Shown: positions 8,472-18,425 of the stretch, one piece after another
Layout of the letters: each line of letters opens with the position of its first letter
Position numbering within the stretch: the first letter of the stretch is position 1
Made by a program: the position numbers and the translations under genes
NCBI RefSeq assembly: GCF_001280595.1
Contig: NZ_LITU01000081.1
Location: 395,366-459,365, forward strand
Reading direction: 5' to 3'
DNA length: 64,000 bases
Source of the DNA: Paenibacillus xylanivorans
GTDB lineage: Bacteria > Bacillota > Bacilli > Paenibacillales > Paenibacillaceae
The notes under the pieces: model-generated
Told to the model about the DNA's origin: nothing
Databases searched by the model: none
What the model saw: only the letters and a program-made list of their open reading frames with translations

Positions 8472-10505
8472 TTGAAAACAAAAGATATAGCTGTCCTTGC
8501 GGGTATCATCGGCATCGTGTTGATGATGATTCTCCCGATCCCAACCTGGTTGTTGGACATGCTGCTTGTCATCAATATCTCACTTGCACTGATGATACTG
8601 CTTGTTGCGATGAACAGCAAAGAAGCACTGCAATTTTCTATCTTTCCTGCATTGTTGCTGATCACGACGTTGTTTCGATTAGCACTCAACATATCGACAA
8701 CGAAACTGATTCTGGGACAAGGAAACGCGGGATCTGTTGTAGCCACCTTTGGTAGCTGGATAGCCGGCGGACAGATTGCAATCGGATTTATTGTGTTCCT
8801 AATTCTCGTCGTTGTTCAATTTATCGTTATAACCAAGGGTTCCGAGCGTGTAGCTGAAGTAGCAGCACGATTCACCCTCGATGCGATGCCTGGTAAGCAG
8901 ATGAGTATCGACGCAGATTTGAATGCCGGTCTGATCAATGAGCAGCAGGCGCGTGAACGTCGTTCCAAAATCGAACGTGAAGCGGACTTTTACGGAGCCA
9001 TGGATGGTGCGAGTAAGTTTGTAAAAGGGGACGCTATTGCGAGTATCATTATTCTCCTAATCAATCTGATTGGCGGCTTTATCATCGGAATGACAGTACA
9101 TGGTCTTGCTTTTGCTGATGCGCTGTCCACCTATTCCGTATTAACTATCGGGGATGGACTGGTAAGTCAGATTCCTGCACTCCTGATATCTACAGCAGCA
9201 GGTCTTATTGTAACAAGAGCATCATCGGAAGGTAATTTGGCCGATGACATTACGGGGCAATTGTTTACATACCCGACGCTCCTTTATATTGTAGCTTTTG
9301 TAATAGCAATGCTCGGGTTTTTCACCCCGATCCATATTATTACAACGTTGCCTCTTGCAGGTTTGCTAGCTTTTTCGGGTTGGAGGATGCAGAACAATCT
9401 GAATCAGAAGCAAGTGGCCGAGGAGCAAATGGAAGAGGAGCAGCAGATAGAAGAAGTGAGAAGTCCAGAGAGTGTAATCAACTTGCTTCAGGTTGACCCT
9501 ATCGAGTTTGAATTTGGTTACGGTCTGATCCCTTTGGCTGACAATCAGCAGGGAGGGGACTTATTGGATCGAATCATTATGATTCGTAGGCAGTGTGCTC
9601 TTGAACTGGGGCTAGTCGTCCCGGTTATCCGGATTCGCGATAATATCCAACTAAGACCGAATGAATATGTCATCAAAATTAAGGGTAATGTGGTTGGCGG
9701 CGGGGAACTGTTGTTAAATCATTATCTGGCGATGAGCCCGGGTTACGAAGAGGAGTCTGTAACAGGGATCGAAACGACAGAGCCAGCCTTTGGACTTCCA
9801 GCGTTATGGATTGATGAAGTAACCAAAGACAGAGCTGAACTTGCAGGATATACAGTTGTAGATCCTCCTTCGGTTGTAGCAACACATCTAACTGAATTGA
9901 TTAAGAAGCATGCGCATGAGTTACTTGGTAGACAAGAAACTAAAGCACTTGTGGATAATCTCAGAGAGAATTATGCTGCGCTGGTGGATGAACTCATCCC
10001 ATCCGTTCTCTCTATAGGAGATATACAGAAAGTACTCGCCAAGTTGCTGCGTGAGAAAGTTTCCATTCGTGATATGGTTACAATCTTCGAGACATTGGCT
10101 GACTATGGAACGTATACCAAAGACCCGGATGTACTGACGGAATATGTGAGACAATCCCTCTCTCGTCAGATTACTCAGCAATTCTCTCAAAAAGGGGAGA
10201 CGCTTAGAGTAATCACTGTTGGACCTGGTCTGGAGAAGAAAATTGCAGAGAGTGTACAGCAATCCGATCAAGGCAGTTACCTTGCATTGGATCCAGCCTC
10301 AACGCAGAGTGTATATCAAAAGTTGACTGAACAAGTCAATCGTCTAATCCAGTCTGGCCAGCAGCCTGTTGTATTAACTTCTCCAACCATTCGTATGTAT
10401 CTGCGCCAGGTGATCGAACGCACTATGCAGGATATACCAGTGCTTTCCTATAGTGAGTTGGAACCGAATGTTGAAATCCAAAGTGTCGGGGTGGTGAACT
10501 TATGA
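8472..10505 (+). CDS. flhA: Flagellar export gate protein FlhA
   Basis: A 677-residue protein. The N-terminal half has about eight membrane helices and the conserved FHIPEP-type cytoplasmic loop (RFTLDAMPGKQMSIDADLNA). The C-terminal half is the ring-forming cytoplasmic domain that docks chaperone-substrate complexes. It starts with TTG, 11 bases after GGATCGGAGG; no ATG fits better. The stop overlaps flhF by four bases. Length matches Bacillus FlhA. Confidence 0.97.
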   Translation: MKTKDIAVLAGIIGIVLMMILPIPTWLLDMLLVINISLALMILLVAMNSKEALQFSIFPALLLITTLFRLALNISTTKLILGQGNAGSVVATFGSWIAGGQIAIGFIVFLILVVVQFIVITKGSERVAEVAARFTLDAMPGKQMSIDADLNAGLINEQQARERRSKIEREADFYGAMDGASKFVKGDAIASIIILLINLIGGFIIGMTVHGLAFADALSTYSVLTIGDGLVSQIPALLISTAAGLIVTRASSEGNLADDITGQLFTYPTLLYIVAFVIAMLGFFTPIHIITTLPLAGLLAFSGWRMQNNLNQKQVAEEQMEEEQQIEEVRSPESVINLLQVDPIEFEFGYGLIPLADNQQGGDLLDRIIMIRRQCALELGLVVPVIRIRDNIQLRPNEYVIKIKGNVVGGGELLLNHYLAMSPGYEEESVTGIETTEPAFGLPALWIDEVTKDRAELAGYTVVDPPSVVATHLTELIKKHAHELLGRQETKALVDNLRENYAALVDELIPSVLSIGDIQKVLAKLLREKVSIRDMVTIFETLADYGTYTKDPDVLTEYVRQSLSRQITQQFSQKGETLRVITVGPGLEKKIAESVQQSDQGSYLALDPASTQSVYQKLTEQVNRLIQSGQQPVVLTSPTIRMYLRQVIERTMQDIPVLSYSELEPNVEIQSVGVVNL

Positions 10506-11869
10506 GAGTAAAACAATACGTCGTTGAGACCATGCCCGAAGCTATGCTTCAAATTCGCAAAGACCTGGGAAGGGATGCTGTCATTCTGTCCACCAAGGAA
10601 ATCAAGGTGGGCGGTGTGCTGGGGATGTTCCGCAAAAAAAGAATCGAAGTTGTAGCAGCAGTAGATAAGGAAGAAAAAAAACAAGTAACAAAGCAAGTAA
10701 CAAAGCAAGTGCAAAACCAATTTACACCCGTGCCTCGCGCATTTGTACCTGAAGCATACCGACAAACGGCTCGTTCGTTTGTCGCCGCTTCTGATGAATC
10801 AGCTGTAAATACAGCCGACAAAACTGTGCAAGATAGAACGATGGATGCCCCAGCTGTGTCTGAATTGAGTGAAATCGGTTCAGACATGAGCAACGGCAGA
10901 CCTTCTTTGAGTATCGAGCATAAACCGCGACCGCAAGGGGCGGATTTTTCGGGTTTACCATCTGCCAGTGGGCAGCAGAAGCAGGAGATCGATCCGCAGC
11001 AAGACCAGCTGATGTCTGAATTGCAGGAGCTCAAACTGATGATGACCAAGTTGTCTAAACAAGGGGCTTCGGCAGACCCGGTACCAGAGGAGCTTCATGC
11101 TCTTCGAGAAAGGTTGATGGAGCAAGACATTTGGCCAGAAGTATGGGAATCATGGTTTGACGTTGTTCAGACGGTGCTTTCTGAAAAAGGTTTAAGTGAA
11201 GTAGAAGCAGTTCAAGCAGTTCAATTGGAAATTTCTCATTTTTTGGAGAAACGTATCGACGCAGGTATTTTGCCGACCACACGTATTGTATATGTAGCTG
11301 GGCCAACAGGCGTTGGTAAAACAACAACGATTGCCAAGCTGGCTGCGGAACAGATGTTCAATAAACAGCGGAAGGTAGGATTCATCACTTCAGATACGTA
11401 TCGGATCTCAGCGGTAGAACAACTAAGAACGTACGCATCCATTTTAAATGTCCCGCTTGAGGTCGTACAATCCCCAGGTGACACACAGCGTGCGATCTCC
11501 CGTCTTGAGCAATGTGATCTGATCTTTATGGATACAGCCGGAAGAAACTACCGGAATGAGTTGCTAGTTTCAGAACTGCAAAGCTTACTCGCGCCTGTGG
11601 AAAATAGTGAAACCTTTTTGGTTATGAGCATGACTTCCAAAAGTGCTGATATGGTTCAAATTACGGAGCATTTCAGCAAATATGGGCTGGATAAGGTCAT
11701 TTTTACGAAGATGGACGAGACCGGAAGCTGTGGGCCGATGTTTAACCTACTGCACCGTTTTCCACTCAAACTTGCTTATGTGGCTAACGGACAAAATGTG
11801 CCAGATGATCTGCTCAAGCCTGATGCGGATTCTCTGACCAAACAATTGTTAGGAGAGCTTGTACGATGA
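10502..11869 (+). CDS. flhF: SRP-type GTPase FlhF
   Basis: A 455-residue protein that controls flagellar placement and number together with FlhG. It begins with MRVKQYVVETMPEAMLQIRK, typical of the FlhF B domain, then a low-complexity linker of about 180 residues, an N domain, and the G domain with P-loop GPTGVGKT at residues 267-274 and DTAGR later. The linker contains two perfect 12-base tandem copies of CAAGTAACAAAG (10682-10705), giving repeated TKQV units. It overlaps both flhA and flhG by four bases, so the three genes are coupled. Confidence 0.96.
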   Translation: MRVKQYVVETMPEAMLQIRKDLGRDAVILSTKEIKVGGVLGMFRKKRIEVVAAVDKEEKKQVTKQVTKQVQNQFTPVPRAFVPEAYRQTARSFVAASDESAVNTADKTVQDRTMDAPAVSELSEIGSDMSNGRPSLSIEHKPRPQGADFSGLPSASGQQKQEIDPQQDQLMSELQELKLMMTKLSKQGASADPVPEELHALRERLMEQDIWPEVWESWFDVVQTVLSEKGLSEVEAVQAVQLEISHFLEKRIDAGILPTTRIVYVAGPTGVGKTTTIAKLAAEQMFNKQRKVGFITSDTYRISAVEQLRTYASILNVPLEVVQSPGDTQRAISRLEQCDLIFMDTAGRNYRNELLVSELQSLLAPVENSETFLVMSMTSKSADMVQITEHFSKYGLDKVIFTKMDETGSCGPMFNLLHRFPLKLAYVANGQNVPDDLLKPDADSLTKQLLGELVR

Positions 11870-12759
11870 AGGACCAGGCAGCCTCACTCAGAAGTATGGT
11901 CCCCATGCCTAGCGGAGTGGAAGGAAGGGAGCATAATTCACGTTCCTCCAAAATCATAACCGTTGCCAGTGGAAAGGGAGGGGTTGGAAAATCCAATTTC
12001 ACACTTAACTTTGCACTGAGTTTACAGGCAATGGGGCAAAAGGTATTAGTATTTGATGCAGATATAGGGATGGCTAATATCGATGTTCTAATGGGAACTT
12101 CTTCTCCCTACAATCTGTACCATTTGTTATACCGACAGAAATCCATACAGGAAATCATACAGCTTGGTGCAAGCGGGTTGCCTTATATCGCCGGAGGTTC
12201 GGGGATGAAAGAATTGTTCTCATTGTCAGATCGAGATCTGGAGTTTTTTGCTGGGCAAGTTGAAGAGATTGCTCAGGAGATGGACTATGTCATTTTTGAT
12301 ACAGGAGCAGGACTTTCCAAAGAAAACATGAAATTTATCGGTGCAGCCGATGAATGCCTGATCATCACCACACCTGAACCAACTTCAATAACCGATGCTT
12401 ATGCTTTAGTCAAAGTTATGCATGGCCAGGAAAATGCTACACCCTTTCGGATGATCGTTAACCGGGTTGAAGACCAGCAAGAGGCGGAACGGGTGGCGGA
12501 TAAAATAGCTGGAGTGGCAAAGAGATTTCTACAGATCGATATCCCGCTGCTTGGATACATTTCCGAAGATGCCCAAGTTGTAAAGGCAGTTAAAAGGCAA
12601 GTGCCATACAGTCTGGCATATCCGAATGCAAAAGCTTCCAGGGATATAGAGAAACTCGCACATCACTATTTGGCTGCACATGCTGCTCCGGGATCGGGAA
12701 CCGAAACCTTGACAGGAATCAGAGGTTTTATGAAAAAGTGGCTAAAGCGGACAACATGA
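11866..12759 (+). CDS. flhG: MinD-like ATPase FlhG (YlxH)
   Basis: A 297-residue ParA/MinD-family ATPase. The deviant Walker A motif GKGGVGKS is at residues 36-43, with DADIGMANIDVLMG shortly after and a DTGAG motif in Walker B. The first 28 residues contain a conserved-looking segment that in the family stimulates FlhF GTPase activity. FlhG acts with FlhF and the switch proteins to pattern flagella. It overlaps flhF by four bases and precedes cheB. Confidence 0.95.
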   Translation: MKDQAASLRSMVPMPSGVEGREHNSRSSKIITVASGKGGVGKSNFTLNFALSLQAMGQKVLVFDADIGMANIDVLMGTSSPYNLYHLLYRQKSIQEIIQLGASGLPYIAGGSGMKELFSLSDRDLEFFAGQVEEIAQEMDYVIFDTGAGLSKENMKFIGAADECLIITTPEPTSITDAYALVKVMHGQENATPFRMIVNRVEDQQEAERVADKIAGVAKRFLQIDIPLLGYISEDAQVVKAVKRQVPYSLAYPNAKASRDIEKLAHHYLAAHAAPGSGTETLTGIRGFMKKWLKRTT

Positions 12760-12792
12760 TTTCTGAATAAAGGAAACAGGGGTGGAAACAAC

Positions 12793-14229
12793 ATGGCGGT
12801 GTATCAAGTATTGGTTGTCGATGATTCCGCTTTTATGCGTAAAATTGTTTCAGATTTAATTGAAGCAGATTCGGAGTTTAAGGTTACGGCAACAGCATCA
12901 AATGGTAAAGAAGCCATTCAAAAAGCAATAGATTTGAAGCCCGATATCATCACAATGGACGTTGAGATGCCTGAAATGAATGGATTGGACGCATTAAAAT
13001 CGATCATGAAGCAATCTTTCGTTCCGGTAATTATGCTCTCGGGTATTAATGAACAAGGCATGAAGGAGACCATCATGGCACTTGAGGCCGGTGCGTTTGA
13101 CTTTATTCGTAAGCCATCGATTGTGCATGATCAGGATATTGCCCAAGTAGGTAAAGCTCTGGTTGAGCGGATGCGAGCAGCTATGAATGAAATCAAGCGA
13201 AAGGCCGATCGTGAAGCATCCATGAAGAATCGGGATGAAGCGCAGAGCAAACTGTTGCATCAGCCCCAGCGAGTTCAGGTAGATCCATCTTTACAAGACC
13301 GCAAAGGTCTTTTGAAGAAAACGATAGAGCCTGCCCAGTCAGGAACACGACTTGTCAGCGGACAAACCGAACCCTTGCGAGCAAAACCGAAGCAGCAGCC
13401 AACTGTTCCATTAACGAACCAGAATGATGGACGTCTGGACAAAAAGCCGGAGCGTTTGCGAGATGCAAATGGAGTCTTGGATGCCAGCACTGACAAATTA
13501 GCAAAGGCGAACAAGCCAACGCAGCCTGTCAAGGAAAACCGTTTGTCCAATGTATCTCGATTGGCAGAACAGGAGACAGCTGCAGCTGAACCATCCAAGG
13601 ATATTGCCAAGGTAAACGCATCTCATAAGGGAGCAGGAGGACCGGAAGGATCATTTAACAAACTTGTAGCTATTGGTTGTTCAACTGGGGGACCGAGGGC
13701 CCTCAAGACTTTGCTGGAGCAACTGCCAGGTGATTTACCGGCTCCAGTCATTATTGTTCAGCACATGCCGCCTAATTTTACCCGGTCCCTTGCCCAGCGA
13801 TTGAATACGTTCAGTGAACTGCATGTGGTTGAAGCTGAGGAAGGCATGGTTCTACGAAAAGGAACAGCTTATATTGCTCCAGGCGGCTTTCATGTCAAAG
13901 TCAACAAAACGGCAGACGGAAGGTTCAACCTAAAGCTGACAGAGGAAGAACCAGTCAATGGTCACAGGCCTTCAGTAGATACGATGTTTGAGTCGCTACT
14001 GCCGTACACGTCATTGCAACGACATCTGGTTTTGCTGACAGGGATGGGCAGTGATGGCGCTCGTATGATGAAAAAATTGTATGAAGCGGGTGTCACATCA
14101 ACCTTTGCGGAGAATGAAGAAACTTGTGTTGTGTATGGTATGCCGCGTTCAGCTGTAGAGCTGCAATGCGTGCGGCATCTTCTGCCATTGCAGGAGATTG
14201 CGCCTAAACTTGTTCAAGCTGTGAAATAA
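12793..14229 (+). CDS. cheB: Chemotaxis protein-glutamate methylesterase CheB
   Basis: A 478-residue two-domain enzyme. Residues 1-120 form the receiver domain (Asp10, Asp11, phospho-acceptor Asp56). The C-terminal esterase domain has Ser297 in GCSTGGPRAL, His in QHMPP and Asp in TGMGSDGA, the catalytic triad. Between them is an unusually long linker of about 150 residues, rich in Lys, Gln, Pro and Asp, where ordinary CheB has about 30; the usual length is near 350. It demethylates and deamidates chemoreceptors when phosphorylated by CheA. Start ATG follows AGGGGTGGA. Confidence 0.95.
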   Translation: MAVYQVLVVDDSAFMRKIVSDLIEADSEFKVTATASNGKEAIQKAIDLKPDIITMDVEMPEMNGLDALKSIMKQSFVPVIMLSGINEQGMKETIMALEAGAFDFIRKPSIVHDQDIAQVGKALVERMRAAMNEIKRKADREASMKNRDEAQSKLLHQPQRVQVDPSLQDRKGLLKKTIEPAQSGTRLVSGQTEPLRAKPKQQPTVPLTNQNDGRLDKKPERLRDANGVLDASTDKLAKANKPTQPVKENRLSNVSRLAEQETAAAEPSKDIAKVNASHKGAGGPEGSFNKLVAIGCSTGGPRALKTLLEQLPGDLPAPVIIVQHMPPNFTRSLAQRLNTFSELHVVEAEEGMVLRKGTAYIAPGGFHVKVNKTADGRFNLKLTEEEPVNGHRPSVDTMFESLLPYTSLQRHLVLLTGMGSDGARMMKKLYEAGVTSTFAENEETCVVYGMPRSAVELQCVRHLLPLQEIAPKLVQAVK

Positions 14230-14262
14230 ACGGAGTGTAACTCATGGAGGAGGTGCCTCACA

Positions 14263-16338
14263 ATGGACATGAATCAATATTTATCTATGTTTATTGATGA
14301 GTCTAATGATCATCTGCAGTCCCTTAACGAAAATATGCTTCAACTCGAAGGCAGTCCGGAGGATTTAGGAATTGTTCAGGTCATATTCCGCTCTGCTCAT
14401 ACGTTGAAGGGTATGGCTGCTACAATGGGTTTTGAGGATTTGGCATCATTGACGCACAAAATGGAAAATGTACTGGATCTGGTACGTAATGAAAAGTTGA
14501 AAATGCAGGATTTCATTTTTGATACCCTGTTCAAGAGTTTGGATGCTTTAGAAACAATGGTTCAGGATATTACCGGTGGTGGAGAAGGTAAAGCGGATGT
14601 ATCCTCCATCGTGGCTTCTCTCCAAGCAATTGAGAGTGGTGAATGGACGGGGAGTACTGCTCCAGCAGCTGCAGTAAATCAATCATCAAGTACAGTAACA
14701 CCAAGTGCGGTTGAACTGGACGAATTCCAGTACTCCGTATTGGATCAGTCCATAGCTGAAGGTCACCGCGTTCTCTATATTGAAGTTCTTGTCAGCGAGC
14801 AGAGCCAGCTAAAGGGTGTACGTGCATATATGGTCTTCGATCTGTTAGAACGCTCAGGTGAAATTGTTAAATCGTTCCCAACAGTTCAGGATATCGAGCA
14901 AGAGAAGTTTGAGCGCAGTTTTTCGTTGTATTACATAACGACCAAAGAAGCGCAGGAACTTGAAAAGGGCATTATGAGCATCTCTGAAATTGAAAGTGCC
15001 AAAGTCATTCAGCTGGATCAAGAAACTCTTCAGCAAATGACTAATCAGGCAGCGGCAACAGCTGAAGTGGAAGCTGCACCTGTTCCTGCTCCAGTAGACG
15101 CATCCCCGGAACCGGATTCTTCATCGAAAGAGGAACCAAAGAAACCGGTAGTGACCAAAACTGTTGCACCTAAACAAGCTGCTGCACCTTCACGTACCAT
15201 TCGTGTGGATATAGAACGTCTGGATGTACTGATGAACTTGTTCAGCGAGTTACTGATCGATCGTTCGCGTCTGGAACAGTTGGCCAGCGAGACGGGCAAT
15301 AATGATTTATCAGATACAGTAGCTCATTTGAGCAGAGTCAGTACAGATTTGCAAAATATTGTACTGAAATTGCGGATGGTTCCTGTGGATACGGTATTCA
15401 ACCGTTTCCCACGTATGATTCGTGATCTGGCTAAAACACTCGACAAAAAGATTGATCTGGTTATTACAGGTGCCGAAACGGAACTTGATCGGACGGTAAT
15501 CGATGAGATTGGTGATCCGCTGGTGCATTTGCTGCGTAACGCTGTTGACCATGGTGTTGAATCGATCGCAGAGCGTGTGGCAGCAGGTAAACCGGAATTG
15601 GGAACAGTTAACCTTCGCGCCTTCCATAGCGGAAATCATGTGTTTATTGAAATCGAAGATGATGGTAAAGGTATTTATCGTGATAATCTGTTGAGAACAG
15701 CTGTTAAACGTGGAGTTGTTACCGAAGAACAAGGTGCCAAGATGAGCGATGATGAAGTCAACCAGCTGTTGTTTGCACCAGGCTTCAGTACCGCAGATAA
15801 AATCTCGGATATCTCCGGCCGTGGAGTAGGCTTGGATGTTGTAAAATCCAAAATCACTTCCCTTGGTGGTAATGTAACCATTCATTCGACACCGGGTAAA
15901 GGCACCAACTTCTCTGTTCAGCTACCATTGACCCTGTCCATCATCGCTGCGATGCTTGTGCGACTTGGATCCGAGAAATATGCCGTTCCTTTGTCTTCTA
16001 TTGTGGAGACAGCTATTGTACAGCGTGAACAGGTCCGAAACATTCATGGCAATAAAATGATCACGTTCCGTGAGTCTTTAATTCCGTACCTGTCATTGAG
16101 CGAAGTTTTCGGAGTGCCTGATTTTAATGATGCGGACGAACAAGAAACTGAAATCGTGGTCATTCGCAAAGGTGAACGTCTTGCAGCTGTAGCCGTTGAA
16201 GAATTTATTGGACAGAGTGAGATTGTTCTTAAATCGATGGGTACTTATCTTCCTTCCATTGAAGGGATCTCTGGAGCAACAATTCTGGGAGACGGACAAG
16301 TAGCTCTGATTCTTGACCCTAACGCGTTTATTAAATAA
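14263..16338 (+). CDS. cheA: Chemotaxis histidine kinase CheA
   Basis: A 691-residue kinase. The Hpt domain has phospho-accepting His46 in RSAHTLKGMA. A CheY-binding P2-like domain occupies about residues 160-260, followed by an Ala/Pro/Glu linker, the dimerisation domain, the ATPase domain (LLRNAVDHGVES, then GRGVGLDVV and GKGTNFSVQLPL) and a C-terminal CheW-like domain. It receives receptor signals through CheW and phosphorylates CheY and CheB. A GGAGGAGGTG ribosome site precedes ATG. All domains are present and intact. Confidence 0.97.
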   Translation: MDMNQYLSMFIDESNDHLQSLNENMLQLEGSPEDLGIVQVIFRSAHTLKGMAATMGFEDLASLTHKMENVLDLVRNEKLKMQDFIFDTLFKSLDALETMVQDITGGGEGKADVSSIVASLQAIESGEWTGSTAPAAAVNQSSSTVTPSAVELDEFQYSVLDQSIAEGHRVLYIEVLVSEQSQLKGVRAYMVFDLLERSGEIVKSFPTVQDIEQEKFERSFSLYYITTKEAQELEKGIMSISEIESAKVIQLDQETLQQMTNQAAATAEVEAAPVPAPVDASPEPDSSSKEEPKKPVVTKTVAPKQAAAPSRTIRVDIERLDVLMNLFSELLIDRSRLEQLASETGNNDLSDTVAHLSRVSTDLQNIVLKLRMVPVDTVFNRFPRMIRDLAKTLDKKIDLVITGAETELDRTVIDEIGDPLVHLLRNAVDHGVESIAERVAAGKPELGTVNLRAFHSGNHVFIEIEDDGKGIYRDNLLRTAVKRGVVTEEQGAKMSDDEVNQLLFAPGFSTADKISDISGRGVGLDVVKSKITSLGGNVTIHSTPGKGTNFSVQLPLTLSIIAAMLVRLGSEKYAVPLSSIVETAIVQREQVRNIHGNKMITFRESLIPYLSLSEVFGVPDFNDADEQETEIVVIRKGERLAAVAVEEFIGQSEIVLKSMGTYLPSIEGISGATILGDGQVALILDPNAFIK

Positions 16339-16380
16339 GCACACAAGATAAGTCTTACATTTAATAGGGAGGTTTTATCC

Positions 16381-16842
16381 ATGGAAGAAGAGTTGAAAGT
16401 CATTGTCTTTAAATTAGGTTCCGAAGAGTATGGTATCGAGGTAGACAAGGTTCAGACTATTGAGCGCATGATGCCTATTACCCGTGTTCCCAAGACCTTC
16501 TCTTTTGTAAAAGGAGTTATTAACTTACGTGGTGTTGTTATTCCAGTCATTGACCTGCGTGGTCGATTCTCTTTGCCGGAAACAGAATATACCGATCAAA
16601 CACGTATTGTCATTGTAGGTGTGGACGACATGCAAGTTGGCTTTATCGTTGACTCTGCCAATGATGTTATTGACATCAAGCGTGATGCTATTGATAGTCC
16701 GCCTGAAGTGGTTGGTGGAGTTAAAGCAAGATACCTGCGTGGTGTAGCCAAGCTGGAGGATGCGCGTCTGTTGATTATGCTTAACCTCAACGAAGTATTA
16801 AATAAAAGCGAGATTGTACAGCTGGAAAGTATTGAGGGCTAA
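16381..16842 (+). CDS. cheW: Chemotaxis coupling protein CheW
   Basis: A 153-residue protein made of a single CheW domain. It contains the typical GSEEYGIEVDKVQTIERM, then GVINLRGVVIPVIDLRGRF. It couples methyl-accepting receptors to CheA at the cell pole. The ATG follows GGGAGGTT. The stop lies four bases before the GTG chosen for cheC. Confidence 0.97.
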   Translation: MEEELKVIVFKLGSEEYGIEVDKVQTIERMMPITRVPKTFSFVKGVINLRGVVIPVIDLRGRFSLPETEYTDQTRIVIVGVDDMQVGFIVDSANDVIDIKRDAIDSPPEVVGGVKARYLRGVAKLEDARLLIMLNLNEVLNKSEIVQLESIEG

Positions 16843-16846
16843 CACC

Positions 16847-17473
16847 GTGGAACTGTTCAACCGATTTGAGGGATTCCAAATGGATGTGCTCAAAGAGGTC
16901 GGTAACATTGGAGCAGGCAACGCCGCAACGGCGTTGTCTCAGCTTCTCAATAGACCGATTGACATGGGTGTACCTACAGTACAGATGCTTCCTTTTGAAG
17001 AAGTTGCTGAAAAAGTGGGCGGAGATGAACGTATTGTTGTTACCGTATTTCTTCGTGTTGAAGGCGAAGCACCAGGCAATCTGTTCTTTATGATGGCACC
17101 TGAGGCTGCCAAAATGCTGCTGAACCGGCTTGCCGGCTTTGATCTGAAGGAAGGTCTTGCATTCACGGAAATGGAACAATCGGCTCTATCCGAAATCGGG
17201 AATATTTTGGCGGGTTCGTACCTTTCTTCTTTAGCAGATTTTACGAAACTATCTATGTATCCGACCGTTCCTGGACTTGCTATTGATATGGCTGGAGCCA
17301 TTTTGAGTTACGGTCTGCTGCAGTTTGGTGAAATGGGCGACGATGCATTATTGATTGACACTTCTTTCTTTGAAGGCGAAGATCAGGTAGAGGGTCAATT
17401 TTTCCTAATTCCGGATCCTCCTTCATTTGCTAAGATATTTGAATCTTTAGGGGTGCCACTGGATCATGATTGA
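16847..17473 (+). CDS. cheC: CheY-P phosphatase CheC
   Basis: A 208-residue CheC/CheX-family phosphatase. Both active-site helices are present: KEVGNIGAGNAATAL near residue 17 and SEIGNILAGSYLSSL near residue 117, each with the Glu/Asn pair. The GTG at 16847 is preceded at good distance by GAGGG (16834-16838), so it is preferred to an in-frame TTG 11 codons upstream inside cheW. CheC removes phosphate from CheY-P and is stimulated by CheD, whose gene overlaps its last eight bases. Confidence 0.94.
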   Translation: MELFNRFEGFQMDVLKEVGNIGAGNAATALSQLLNRPIDMGVPTVQMLPFEEVAEKVGGDERIVVTVFLRVEGEAPGNLFFMMAPEAAKMLLNRLAGFDLKEGLAFTEMEQSALSEIGNILAGSYLSSLADFTKLSMYPTVPGLAIDMAGAILSYGLLQFGEMGDDALLIDTSFFEGEDQVEGQFFLIPDPPSFAKIFESLGVPLDHD

Positions 17474-17963
17474 AGACAAAAGCGTCGTTAAAGTCGGTAT
17501 GGCGGATTTGAACATTGCTCATCTTCCCGGCGTAATCCGTACGACTGGCTTGGGCTCTTGTGTGGGATTAACGATGTATGATCCACATTTGAAACTTGCC
17601 GGAATGGCGCATGTCATGCTCCCCACTTCAGAGATTGCTCGTGAAGGAACTTTGAACAAAGCCAAATATGCAGATACGGCATTGCCGGAATTGCTACAAA
17701 GAATGATACAACTCGGTGCATCTCGTTCACGTATTGTGTCCAAAATGGCTGGAGGGTCTCAGATGTTTGCCTTCTCGGGGGCAGGGGATACGATGCGTAT
17801 CGGACCGAGAAATGCGGATTCTTGTCGGGAATGGTTAGAAAAGCTTGGAATTCCACTTCTTGCCGAAGATACCGGTGGGAATTATGGACGAACAATTGAA
17901 ATGGACTGTGAAACTGGACTTTTGACTATTCGAAGTGTCCAAATGGGTGTAAAGGAACTATAA
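17466..17963 (+). CDS. cheD: Chemoreceptor glutamine deamidase CheD
   Basis: A 165-residue CheD. The family's catalytic Cys32 (GLGSCVGLTMYD) and His49 (GMAHVMLP) are visible, along with the conserved SKMAGGSQMF segment. It deamidates receptor glutamines and binds CheC to stimulate its phosphatase activity. The ATG overlaps the end of cheC, supporting a CheC-CheD partnership. Confidence 0.96.
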   Translation: MIEDKSVVKVGMADLNIAHLPGVIRTTGLGSCVGLTMYDPHLKLAGMAHVMLPTSEIAREGTLNKAKYADTALPELLQRMIQLGASRSRIVSKMAGGSQMFAFSGAGDTMRIGPRNADSCREWLEKLGIPLLAEDTGGNYGRTIEMDCETGLLTIRSVQMGVKEL

Positions 17964-17966
17964 GAC

Positions 17967-18410
17967 ATGATAGGAAACTACCGCATTAATCTTGGAGCAG
18001 GCATAGTCGGATTTATTCTGACTTTTTTTGTAGCATACAGCAGCAATGTGTTGATGACCAGTTTAATTCGCGGGTTGATCGGCTTTGTAGCCTGGTTTGT
18101 CCTCGCTTATGGTTTACGCTGGGGACTGGGATTGCTGCTGAACCCTCAGGCTGAGGGGAATGAGTATGGATATGATTCACAGGGCGCTCAAGAACTAAGA
18201 GGTTCACAGGTGGACATTAAACTCGAAGACGATGGACAAGAGCTGAACGACTTGCTCAAACATGGACAGAACGCCTCCTCTGGGGAGAACCTTCCACCAT
18301 CTGAGACGAAAGCTCCAACGGGATTTGCCCCTTTGGATCCGCCTAAACTTGTCCGGACCAAGGAGCCGGAGGAGTTGGCGCAGGCCGTTCGTCACCTGAC
18401 AGACAAATAA
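17967..18410 (+). CDS. Uncharacterised two-helix membrane protein between cheD and sigD
   Basis: A 147-residue protein I do not recognise. Residues about 8-28 and 31-50 are two hydrophobic helices joined by a short Arg-containing turn, so both termini probably face the same side. The remaining 95 residues are hydrophilic and acidic, with Pro-rich parts, and end in a basic amphipathic helix (EELAQAVRHLTDK). The start lies three bases after the cheD stop and the gene ends 15 bases before sigD, so it is part of the operon. An unknown membrane factor for motility or for sigD control is possible, but nothing in the sequence proves it. Confidence 0.8.
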   Translation: MIGNYRINLGAGIVGFILTFFVAYSSNVLMTSLIRGLIGFVAWFVLAYGLRWGLGLLLNPQAEGNEYGYDSQGAQELRGSQVDIKLEDDGQELNDLLKHGQNASSGENLPPSETKAPTGFAPLDPPKLVRTKEPEELAQAVRHLTDK

Positions 18411-18425
18411 GGAGGGTGAAAGCAA

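Noticed and set aside
10682..10711. Short tandem repeat in flhF as a phase-variation tract
   Set aside because: The unit is 12 bases (a multiple of three) with just two full copies, so slippage would not shift the frame.
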